Of a stretch of 5,349 bases of DNA, positions 1 through 5,349 are shown piece after piece. The stretch comes from JBELHR01 sp049607205. Lineage in GTDB: Bacteria; Bacteroidota; Bacteroidia; Flavobacteriales; Flavobacteriaceae. The stretch's first letter is position 1, and every line of letters starts with the position of its first letter. The stretch covers positions 1-5,349 of the forward strand of contig JBMYWH010000047.1 in the NCBI GenBank assembly GCA_049607205.1, in the 5' to 3' direction. A program made the translations under genes and the position numbers. Under the pieces are notes generated by a model. That model saw only the letters and a list, made by a program, of their open reading frames with translations. It was not told where the DNA came from and ran no database searches.

Positions 1-822
1 AGTGGACAATTTAGAAGAATAGAGAATTTTGGTTTTTATACCGATAGAGAGGCTTATGCCAATCAATACAATGCCCAATTGGTAAATTACGTTCCTGGGC
101 TTACCAAACAGCAGGACTATGGTTTAATGAATATTTATGTTTATCAAGCACAACCTAATTTAATTATAGAACAGGGGAAATCCGGAGAGATTGGAGCACA
201 GTTCGATATGTATTATAAGTTTAATAAGGATAGTTTTCTAGGAAAATACAGAACTAAACTTGCCTTAAACTACAGTAACTGGTCTCAGCTTGAAGCGACC
301 TATGATGTGGCTGATAATTCTTATGAGTCGGAAACCTTCGGGAGAGGAGATCTCTTATATCAAGATTTTAATTTTGAAGTCCGTAACCGTTGGTCTAAGT
401 CTTGGTCTTCTATTGTAAGTTTCATGAACCAATATTACAATAAAGGCGAGTTAGAAGGTGGGGAGGCTCAGATTAATGATCAAGTTTTGGTTATGGAGGC
501 GACTAAGAAAATGGCAAAGAGACGATCCATTAAATTTGATTTACAACATTTATGGACCCAGGATGATTTGAAGAATTGGGTAGGATTCTCAGCGGAATAT
601 TACATGAATGGGAATTGGTCGGTTTTTGCACGTGACTTGTATAATTATGGTGATGAGGATCAAAATCATTATTTCAATACAGGGGTTACCTATAACAAAA
701 AAGCCACTCGACTTATGGCTTCATATGGAAGACAAAGAGGAGGGCTCTTATGCATTGGCGGAGTTTGTAGATACGTACCAGAAAATTATGGAGTATCTAT
801 TGGCTTAACGACTTCTTTTTAA
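1..822 (+). CDS. DUF6029-like outer-membrane beta-barrel protein, C-terminal part (5' end outside window)
   Basis: The reading frame is open from the first base, so this is the last 273 residues of a longer protein; an in-frame TTG at 79 is internal, not the start. The translation is rich in Tyr, Trp, Phe and Asn in alternating polar/non-polar strands with short turns. It ends in the strand NYGVSIGLTTSF with a terminal Phe, the usual signal for insertion of outer-membrane barrels by the BAM complex. The C-terminal segment GRQRGGLLCIGGVCR, with two cysteines five residues apart (codons at 751 and 766), matches what I remember of the Bacteroidota family DUF6029, whose function is unknown. From general knowledge these genes often lie next to T9SS/Omp28-type secreted proteins; that neighbour would be off the left edge. 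The stop codon overlaps that of the convergent kinase gene. Barrel assignment is firm, family name fairly likely, function unknown. Confidence 0.8.
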   Translation, partial: SGQFRRIENFGFYTDREAYANQYNAQLVNYVPGLTKQQDYGLMNIYVYQAQPNLIIEQGKSGEIGAQFDMYYKFNKDSFLGKYRTKLALNYSNWSQLEATYDVADNSYESETFGRGDLLYQDFNFEVRNRWSKSWSSIVSFMNQYYNKGELEGGEAQINDQVLVMEATKKMAKRRSIKFDLQHLWTQDDLKNWVGFSAEYYMNGNWSVFARDLYNYGDEDQNHYFNTGVTYNKKATRLMASYGRQRGGLLCIGGVCRYVPENYGVSIGLTTSF

Positions 823-831
823 ATAAAAGTC
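810..831. terminator. Imperfect palindrome centred on the overlapping stop codons; possible weak bidirectional terminator
   Basis: GACTT at 810-814 is complementary to AAGTC at 827-831. The dyad continues inward to the central TTAA at 819-822, which supplies the stop codons of both convergent genes. Nine of the eleven base pairs match; the exceptions are C815/A826 and T817/T824. The stem is AT-rich and has almost no loop, so it would be a weak hairpin. A T-rich stretch follows on the plus side (832-848), but no clean U-tract is present on either side. It is the only terminator-like structure I find at this junction. Confidence 0.25.
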
Positions 832-2129
832 TTGTATTGGTTTATTTTAATGTCTTCTGCTTTTAGAAGATGCATCAGGTTATAAAGTCCGAAGAAGGTT
901 CTATTGACATAAATGAAATGTTTAGATCCTCTGGAGGTATTCATTTTTTTAAGTTTTGGATTCGAGGTGTAGTGTTTACCCAGATCTGTCATTGCTTTGA
1001 AAAATTTTCTGTCTGAAAAATCAAAGTGTTCCTGTTGAAAGGGTTTTGAAAATAAGGAAATCAGTGCTGCAAAAAGTTCACTGAAAACTGCTCTTTCCTC
1101 TGGACTATCTTTATCGGTTAGAATTTCTAGTTCTTCAAGCTTTTTTTCAAAGATGGCTTTAGTGTTGATGTTCTCTGGGTCGATTAGCTCAAAATATGGA
1201 GTATAGAAATCCTGTGGTAATTCTTTCATACATCCGAAATCTAAAGCAATTAGATCTTTGTTTTCGTTCACTAGGAAATTCCCTGGATGTGGGTCTGCTT
1301 GGACCTTTTTCATATGATGAAGTTGCAGCATATAAAAATCCCATAGTGACTGACCAATTTGATTTCTTTCCTTTTGAGATAAATTTAAATCCTCCAATTC
1401 CGAGAGGTGTTTTCCTTGCATCCATTCCATCGTAAGTACGCGCTGAGAGGAGAGTTTAGGATAATAATTGGGAAACTTCAAACCAGGAATTGATTCACAA
1501 GCTTTTTTTACTTCTAAGGCTTGTTGTAATTCTTTTAGATAGTTAGTTTCTTCCAGTAATTTCTGCTCTACTTCCTTGAAGTAGTGGTCGGATTCCTTGG
1601 CATTTAAATTTAACATTTTCAAAGCAAAAGGTTTAACCAAAGCTAGGTCAGAGGAGATGCTTTCCGCTACTCCGGGATATTGAATTTTGACAGCATATAC
1701 TTGATCATCTTTAGAGGCTTTGTGCACTTGGCCAATACTCGCGGCAAATTTTGAATTCAAATCAAAATGATCAAATTGCTGCTGAGGTGTTTTACCAAAA
1801 TATTTCTTGAAGACTCTTCGAACTAAAGGAGGTGAAAGAGGGGGTACTGAAAATTGTGCTAGAGAGAATTGCTCTACATAGGCCTGAGGAATGAGGTTCT
1901 GTTCCATACTCAGCATCTGGGCAACTTTTAAGGCACTTCCCTTTAGAGTTTTGAGTCCATCATAAACATCTTTTGCGTTTCGCTTGTCTAAATTTTCTTG
2001 AGCTTTGTCAGAGCCGGTTAGTTGATCTCCATAATATTTAAGGTAATTCCCACCCACTTTTATACCAGTTTCTACAATCTTGCTGGCCCTAGAGATTTTA
2101 CTACTTGGGATATAGTCGATTGTTTTCAT
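819..2129 (-). CDS. ABC1/AarF/UbiB-family atypical protein kinase-like ATPase
   Basis: This 436-residue protein carries the hallmarks of the ABC1 (ADCK/UbiB/COQ8) family. They are a KxGQ-like motif, here K68-V-A-Q71; an alanine-rich nucleotide loop, FAASIGQVH at 128-136; the ATP-binding lysine K148 in YAVK; a probable salt-bridge glutamate E194; the catalytic segment D279-PHPG-N284; and the metal-binding DFG at 297-299. All expected catalytic residues are therefore present. The KxGQ glycine is replaced by alanine, and the Asp of the ExD motif appears as Asn196. The C-terminus (about 399-425, RGSKHFIYVNRTFFGLYNL) resembles the conserved tail of non-UbiB ABC1 proteins, and I see no C-terminal membrane pair as in UbiB. 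Family members support quinone or lipid metabolism through ATPase activity; most Bacteroidota use menaquinone, so a ubiquinone role should not be assumed. The start ATG overlaps the regulator's TGA as ATGA, indicating translational coupling. No Shine-Dalgarno sequence is visible. Confidence 0.92.
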   Translation of the reverse strand: MKTIDYIPSSKISRASKIVETGIKVGGNYLKYYGDQLTGSDKAQENLDKRNAKDVYDGLKTLKGSALKVAQMLSMEQNLIPQAYVEQFSLAQFSVPPLSPPLVRRVFKKYFGKTPQQQFDHFDLNSKFAASIGQVHKASKDDQVYAVKIQYPGVAESISSDLALVKPFALKMLNLNAKESDHYFKEVEQKLLEETNYLKELQQALEVKKACESIPGLKFPNYYPKLSSQRVLTMEWMQGKHLSELEDLNLSQKERNQIGQSLWDFYMLQLHHMKKVQADPHPGNFLVNENKDLIALDFGCMKELPQDFYTPYFELIDPENINTKAIFEKKLEELEILTDKDSPEERAVFSELFAALISLFSKPFQQEHFDFSDRKFFKAMTDLGKHYTSNPKLKKMNTSRGSKHFIYVNRTFFGLYNLMHLLKAEDIKINQYKTFI

Positions 2130-2773
2130 AAACTAAAGTTTTTAAAGGTTTCCTTAAACATAAATTTACCGAAGTCTAATACTTCTTTCATCTCAAGAGT
2201 TTTGGATATTTCAAAGCCTGCTTTTACAGATTTCTCGATGTAGAGGTCGGTTTTTTCAAATCCTAAAGATTCATCATCCATCCAAAATTTAATTGCCGAA
2301 ATCAATTGAACAAAATAGAGCTCTTCCACGGATTTACTCTGAATTTGTTGAATACGTTTTTCTTTTATATCTAATGGCTCTAAGTTCAATGATTTGATGA
2401 AGTCTTGAAAACCTTGTTTTAAAAGTTTGAGTTTAGTGACTTGCATGGAACTTAAATCCATAAGGATAAAAGATCTGTTGGCTGTAAAAATTTCAAATAG
2501 CGTATAGAAATAGGATAAGACCTTATTCTCTTTGCTATAGGTCTCAAAAGATTCATCCTGAACTAATAATTCTAAACAGTGTTCATGCATCATGAGATAA
2601 ACCAACTCAGAAAGTTTTTTTAAACTAGGAGTTAACTGATAAAAAGCAGCTTCTTCTAGATTGTAGGCTTTGCAAAATTGATATTCTGACATCATAGTAT
2701 CTCCATGCTCTAAGCGGAATTCCATATAGTATTTTACAAGATCTTCTCGGTTGAATTTTTTTTTCTTGGCCAT
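2126..2773 (-). CDS. TetR-like transcriptional regulator, divergent Bacteroidota type
   Basis: The protein has 215 residues, the usual TetR-family size. The N-terminus is basic (MAKKKKF). Residues about 10-60 fit the TetR three-helix DNA-binding domain: helix one at 10-22, then a helix-turn-helix with SEYQFCKAYNLEEAAFYQL at 29-47 and the following TPSLKKLSELV. This corresponds to the family pattern in which the recognition helix ends in a Y/F-rich stretch before a 'S-K-x-x-L' helix. The remainder is helical and rich in Leu, Phe and Lys, as expected for a ligand-binding and dimerisation domain, and is too divergent to suggest a ligand. It sits directly upstream of the ABC1 kinase gene with an ATGA overlap, a pairing I recall in other Bacteroidota. 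The A9 run at 2756-2764 covers codons 3-6. An ATG 7 bases upstream (2778-2780) is out of frame, so 2773 is the start. The TetR call is good but rests on pattern resemblance rather than strong identity. Confidence 0.75.
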   Translation of the reverse strand: MAKKKKFNREDLVKYYMEFRLEHGDTMMSEYQFCKAYNLEEAAFYQLTPSLKKLSELVYLMMHEHCLELLVQDESFETYSKENKVLSYFYTLFEIFTANRSFILMDLSSMQVTKLKLLKQGFQDFIKSLNLEPLDIKEKRIQQIQSKSVEELYFVQLISAIKFWMDDESLGFEKTDLYIEKSVKAGFEISKTLEMKEVLDFGKFMFKETFKNFSL

Positions 2774-2783
2774 GACTCATTTG

Positions 2784-2819
2784 TTTTGTTTAACAAAGTT
2801 AGTAAAAAGTTAAACAAAA
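2784..2819. promoter_or_regulatory. Candidate operator: 11-bp perfect inverted repeat upstream of the TetR-like gene
   Basis: TTTTGTTTAAC at 2784-2794 is repeated as its exact reverse complement GTTAAACAAAA at 2809-2819, with a 14-base spacer. The left arm also lies in a second, tighter dyad, TTTGTT-T-AACAAA at 2785-2797. A related half-site, TGTTAAAA, lies just outside at 2822-2829. The repeat starts 11 bases upstream of the regulator's start codon, where TetR-family autorepressors commonly bind. The arms are AT-rich but contain G/C at fixed positions, so they are not simple A/T runs. Binding by the adjacent regulator is an inference. Confidence 0.5.
2794..2801 (-). promoter_or_regulatory. 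Candidate Bacteroidota -7 element (TAACTTTG) for the regulator/kinase unit
   Basis: On the minus strand these bases read TAACTTTG, an exact match to the TAnnTTTG -7 consensus of Bacteroidota primary sigma-factor promoters. It would start transcription shortly before the ATG at 2773, giving a very short leader. The nearest upstream TTTG (minus strand, at about 2815-2818) is only about 13 bases away, shorter than the usual spacing of about 19, so the -33 element is poor. The site lies inside the inverted repeat, consistent with repression by occlusion. Confidence 0.4.
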
Positions 2820-2961
2820 TATGTTAAAATGCACATAATTTTAATAGGTAGAGGTCCAAAACAATTTATAGTGAGATCGTTATGAATTTTAGAATAAAAA
2901 ATTTACCTCTTTGTCGGGATTGATTTATTTATTAATAGTTCGCAACTTGGATGTATCAAAT

Positions 2962-3477
2962 ATGAGAACTACTACCTACCCAATAAGTATGTTTAACCAA
3001 TTTATTTTGGTGCTATTGGTTTTTTGCAGCTTGAATCTTCAAGCGCAAAAGACCAATTCTTCTTTGTATGTACATCATATAAAGTTAAATGACACAGAAC
3101 TTTCTAAACTGAATTTTGATGATGTTGAAGCTATCTTCAACGATTCAAGAATTCAGACTTATCAAAAGAAATCGGTACAGGTTTTGAGAATAGATTCAAA
3201 TCTATTTGAAGTTGATAGTTTGAGCAGTCGCCTGATAAGGTTTGACATTAAGTCAGAATTAATTTCTTTAAGTCTTGGCAAAAATAAAATTAGAATTGGA
3301 GAATCTGTGGAGGGCTTAGCCAAGAGTTATCGCAGTAATTTTGAGAAATATAAAAAGTATCAATCCTTTGTGTTACCCGTATATCACGAGTCCAATAAGG
3401 TAATAGGAAGTTTATATCTTAAATACGATGAACAATCTATGCTTGCTTCGCTTCACTATTTTGCAAAGAGTCATTAG
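2962..3477 (+). CDS. Small exported hypothetical protein with N-terminal signal peptide
   Basis: I do not recognise this 171-residue protein. The chosen ATG gives the N-terminus MRTTTYPISMFNQ, which supplies an early Arg. It is followed by a hydrophobic core FILVLLVFCSLNL and a likely signal peptidase I site after LQA, before QKTNSS. The next ATG (2989) would also keep the hydrophobic core but loses the positive charge; the frame extends upstream to a TTG at 2911, less likely. The cysteine in the core lies in VFCS, which does not fit a lipobox, so a lipoprotein is unlikely. The mature part, about 140 residues, alternates charged and hydrophobic residues with probable beta strands (VQVLRIDSNLFEV, LIRFDIKSELISLSL, NKVIGSLYLKY). 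No catalytic motif or further cysteine is visible. It probably lies in the periplasm or envelope. Its stop codon overlaps the fdhD stop on the opposite strand. Confidence 0.75.
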   Translation: MRTTTYPISMFNQFILVLLVFCSLNLQAQKTNSSLYVHHIKLNDTELSKLNFDDVEAIFNDSRIQTYQKKSVQVLRIDSNLFEVDSLSSRLIRFDIKSELISLSLGKNKIRIGESVEGLAKSYRSNFEKYKKYQSFVLPVYHESNKVIGSLYLKYDEQSMLASLHYFAKSH

Positions 3478-4250
3478 CTGTATCTTGTAGCGCGATTACC
3501 TCTGTTGAATCCAATAAGATTAATTCCAAACTCCTTGGCCATATCTATAGCAAGAGAGGAACAGGCTGAAACGGAAAGGACATTTGGTATTTTACCTCGA
3601 AATGCTTTGGTAATAATCTCATAGGATACACGACCGCTGACCAGCATAATTTGAGCCTCATTGAGCTTTCCCTGAATTAATAAACTTCCAATACACTTAT
3701 CTACGGCATTGTGTCTTCCTATATCTTCCTTTATAATTAGAAGTTCTCCGCAACCATCAAATAGGGCTGCTGCATGAGAACCACCAGTGGTTTTGAATAG
3801 CTTTTGATGATTCTCAAAAGTTTCAAATAGGGAAGGGATTTGCTTTATTTCAAGAGTACTTTTGTTCAGTTTTTCAATCTTTTCTTGCATCAAATCACTT
3901 AGGTCTTGTCTTCCACAGATTCCACAAGAAGATAAGGATAAGAGAGATCTTTTGTTCTTATAACCTGAGCCTAAGTTTTCTGGTTTTATCTGAAAATTAC
4001 AGCTTATTTGACCTAAATCATTTACTTGGAGATGATGTTTGTAATCTTGATTGTTTTTTATGATGTCTTCAGCATAGAGCAAGCCCACAGCAAGCTCTAA
4101 TTCACTGCCAGGAGTAGCCATGACCACTGTGAAGGCTTGGTCATTGATGTTGATTTGAATAGGCGCTTCCACAAGGATTTCATCATTAAAAGCATGTCCC
4201 TTAGCATCGATGAATTTATAGGCCTCATATGGAGTGCTTGGTTTAGTCAT
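3474..4250 (-). CDS. fdhD: FdhD, sulfurtransferase for molybdenum-cofactor sulfuration of formate dehydrogenase-type enzymes
   Basis: The 258 residues match FdhD in length and motif order. The mobile-loop motif SSCGICG at 108-113 carries C109 and C112, the CxxC pair that in E. coli FdhD relays sulfur from the cysteine desulfurase IscS to the bis-MGD cofactor. Then come TGGSHAAALF at 155-164, the conserved KEDIGRHNAVDK at 174-185, SGRVSYEI..KA around 205-216, and the C-terminal IGFNRGNRATRY. N-terminal EAPIQININDQ and ATPGSELELAVGLLYAEDII also fit the family. The protein acts in the cytoplasm on the apo-oxidoreductase. The gene overlaps the upstream oxidoreductase gene by 8 bp, so both should be cotranscribed and translationally coupled, and the overlapping gene is the obvious client. 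The start ATG is fixed by this overlap and by alignment with the family. Every key residue I would look for is present. Confidence 0.96.
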   Translation of the reverse strand: MTKPSTPYEAYKFIDAKGHAFNDEILVEAPIQININDQAFTVVMATPGSELELAVGLLYAEDIIKNNQDYKHHLQVNDLGQISCNFQIKPENLGSGYKNKRSLLSLSSCGICGRQDLSDLMQEKIEKLNKSTLEIKQIPSLFETFENHQKLFKTTGGSHAAALFDGCGELLIIKEDIGRHNAVDKCIGSLLIQGKLNEAQIMLVSGRVSYEIITKAFRGKIPNVLSVSACSSLAIDMAKEFGINLIGFNRGNRATRYS

Positions 4251-5349
4251 GAGATTGTATTTCTACTTTTACCGCCTTAGAAGCTGGTGTATTACTTTTT
4301 CTAGCTTTTAAGTGTAGTGGCACTAGTGGATTAGCTTCAGGGAAATAGGTTGCGATACAAGATCTAGGAATGTCGTAAGCCACTAAGATAAATTTATCTA
4401 CGCGTCTGATTTGATCATAATGAGAAGAGAGATCAACTAAATCTCCTGGTTTCATTCCGAGATTTTTGATGTCTTCAGGATTGATTAGAACCACCCTGCG
4501 CTCTCCTAAAATACCTCTATAACGGTCATCGAGACCATAAATGGTAGTGTTAAATTGATCATGTGTTCTAATGGTCATCATTAAGAATTCAGATTCTTTT
4601 AATTGAATTTCAGAAGTTTTATTGATGGTAATTTGTGCTTTTCCATTTGGAAGTTTATCAAAGTTCGCGACTCGAGCATTGTTAGGAAGGTAAAAGCCTC
4701 CTGGCCTGTTAACCCTTTTGGTATAGTCGTCGAAACCGGGAATACAGGCCTGTATTTCTTCCCGAATCAAATCGTAGTTCTTAGGGTAATCGGCCCAAGG
4801 AATTGGACTTGCTTCTAAACTGTATTGGGCAAGTTGGCTCACGATGTCGACCTCACTTTTTAAATGTGTTGAGATCGGTTTGAGATTTCCTGAACTTTTA
4901 TGAACGACTCCCATCGAATCTTCAACGGTGATGAATTGTTCAGTACCTTGTTGTATGTCTTTTTCACTTCTTCCAAGGCAGGGTAAGATTAGGGCGGTTT
5001 CCCCGGTAATAATATGACTACGGTTTAGTTTTGTTGAGATTTGAACGGTCAGCTCACAGTTTTTCAAAGCTTGTGCAGTAATTTCTGTATCTGGAGTTGC
5101 AGAAAGGAAGTTTCCTCCCATGGCAAGAAATACTTTAGCGCTTTTAGCATGCATAGCCTCAATGGCTTCTACCACGTCAAATCCATGAGCCCTTGGAATC
5201 GGAATATTGAAATGTTTTTCTAAGGAGGTACAAAGTTGTTCACTTGGCTTTTCCCAGATTCCCATAGTGCGATCTCCTTGTACATTGGAATGACCTCTAA
5301 CAGGACAGGTTCCCGCTCCAGGCTTACCTATACTGCCTTTTAGTAATAA
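4243..5349 (-). CDS. Molybdopterin oxidoreductase, FdhF/YdeP type alpha subunit, C-terminal half (5' end outside window)
   Basis: The frame runs open to the window edge, so this is the last 368 residues of a protein normally near 750. The edge residues read LLLKGSIGKPGAGTCPVRGH followed by SNVQGDRTMGIWEKP, a conserved interior segment of the family; the ATG at 5265 falls inside this motif and is not the start. Further on, AKVFLAMGGNFLSATPD (residues 70-86 of the fragment) belongs to the bis-MGD-binding fold. THDQFNTTIYGLDDRYRGI at about 262-280 is characteristic of the FdhF/YdeP subgroup (TIGR01701 in my recollection). It opens the C-terminal molydopterin-dinucleotide-binding domain, which runs to about 360 and includes YFPEANPLVPLHLKA. 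These enzymes are cytoplasmic and related to formate dehydrogenase H; E. coli YdeP is linked to acid resistance and its substrate is not settled. The N-terminal iron-sulfur ligands and the Cys/Sec ligand region are off the edge, so formate activity cannot be judged. The following fdhD supports a sulfurated Mo cofactor. Confidence 0.92.
   Translation of the reverse strand, partial: LLLKGSIGKPGAGTCPVRGHSNVQGDRTMGIWEKPSEQLCTSLEKHFNIPIPRAHGFDVVEAIEAMHAKSAKVFLAMGGNFLSATPDTEITAQALKNCELTVQISTKLNRSHIITGETALILPCLGRSEKDIQQGTEQFITVEDSMGVVHKSSGNLKPISTHLKSEVDIVSQLAQYSLEASPIPWADYPKNYDLIREEIQACIPGFDDYTKRVNRPGGFYLPNNARVANFDKLPNGKAQITINKTSEIQLKESEFLMMTIRTHDQFNTTIYGLDDRYRGILGERRVVLINPEDIKNLGMKPGDLVDLSSHYDQIRRVDKFILVAYDIPRSCIATYFPEANPLVPLHLKARKSNTPASKAVKVEIQSHD

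Larger units (their letters stand above)
2774..2961. other. Divergent intergenic region between regulator and exported-protein genes
   Basis: This is the only substantial non-coding gap in the window. The left third holds the inverted repeat and the minus-strand promoter candidate. The right part, 2830-2961, must contain the promoter of the plus-strand exported-protein gene, but I find no good TTG/TAnnTTTG pair there; TTTG at 2910-2913 could be a -33 element but has no convincing -7 partner. An open stretch in the downstream gene's frame begins at a TTG (2911), which I do not take as the start. I see no RNA gene or riboswitch. Confidence 0.6.

Noticed and set aside
608..808. Plus-strand open frame of 66 codons inside the barrel gene
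   Set aside because: It lies wholly inside the barrel gene in another frame, while the main frame gives coherent barrel strands and a terminal Phe.
1189..1435. Open frames on both strands within the kinase gene
   Set aside because: Both are shadows of the ABC1 kinase, whose catalytic motifs run through this stretch in the main frame.
2022..2243. Plus-strand open frame across the regulator/kinase junction
   Set aside because: It is antisense to two well-supported coupled genes, and its translation has no recognisable features.
2911..2913. TTG as the start of the exported protein
   Set aside because: It would put 17 extra residues before the signal peptide, including a second hydrophobic stretch; the ATG at 2962 gives a normal signal peptide.
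3025..3027. Lipoprotein lipobox at the cysteine in the signal peptide of the exported protein
   Set aside because: The residues before the cysteine are L-V-F, which lack the small residue required at -1, and a better signal peptidase I site follows after LQA.
3460..3467. TTTGCAAA palindrome near the exported-protein/fdhD junction as a terminator
   Set aside because: It has only four base pairs per arm, no loop and no T-tract; too weak to support.
4603..4818. Plus-strand open frame antisense to the oxidoreductase
   Set aside because: The minus strand carries the conserved oxidoreductase sequence; the plus product resembles nothing I know.
5041..5223. Plus-strand open frame antisense to the oxidoreductase near the right edge
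   Set aside because: It is antisense to conserved coding sequence, with no start signal or recognisable content.
5222..5229. Perfect Shine-Dalgarno-like AAGGAGGT on the plus strand
   Set aside because: It is inside the minus-strand oxidoreductase gene with no plus-strand gene behind it, and Bacteroidota rely little on such sites.
5263..5265. ATG as the start of the oxidoreductase gene
   Set aside because: The frame stays open to the edge, and the 28 upstream codons spell the conserved family segment ending in SNVQGDRT directly before this Met.

Overview
The window looks like a compact, AT-rich chromosomal segment from a member of the Bacteroidota. Four things suggest this. There is an outer-membrane barrel gene of the DUF6029 type, a family I know only from this phylum. 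There is an ABC1/AarF kinase paired with a divergent TetR-like regulator. Shine-Dalgarno sequences are missing in front of the genes. A TAnnTTTG-type promoter element lies in front of the regulator. I cannot name a genus.

Layout from left to right: (1) positions 1-822, plus strand, the C-terminal part of an outer-membrane beta-barrel protein; its start lies off the left edge. (2) 819-2773, minus strand, a two-gene unit in which a TetR-like regulator (2126-2773) is followed, through an ATGA start/stop overlap, by an ABC1/AarF/UbiB-family atypical kinase (819-2129). (3) 2774-2961, a short divergent intergenic region holding an 11-bp perfect inverted repeat that overlaps a Bacteroidota-type -7 element, a good candidate for the regulator's own operator. 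(4) 2962-3477, plus strand, a small exported protein I do not recognise. (5) 3474-5349, minus strand, the C-terminal half of a molybdopterin oxidoreductase of the FdhF/YdeP type followed by fdhD, overlapping by 8 bp.

Two functional units are clear. FdhD is the sulfurtransferase that activates the molybdenum cofactor of formate dehydrogenase-type enzymes, so the oxidoreductase and its maturation factor are made from one message. The TetR-like protein and the kinase are translationally coupled and probably form an autoregulated unit; its stimulus and substrate cannot be read from sequence. Both convergent gene pairs end in overlapping stop codons with no intergenic space.

I see no RNA gene, CRISPR array, insertion sequence or phage gene. 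I see no convincing undescribed multi-gene system. The most interesting items are the regulator/kinase pair with its operator-like repeat, the altered KxGQ motif of the kinase, and the A9 tract at the start of the regulator gene.
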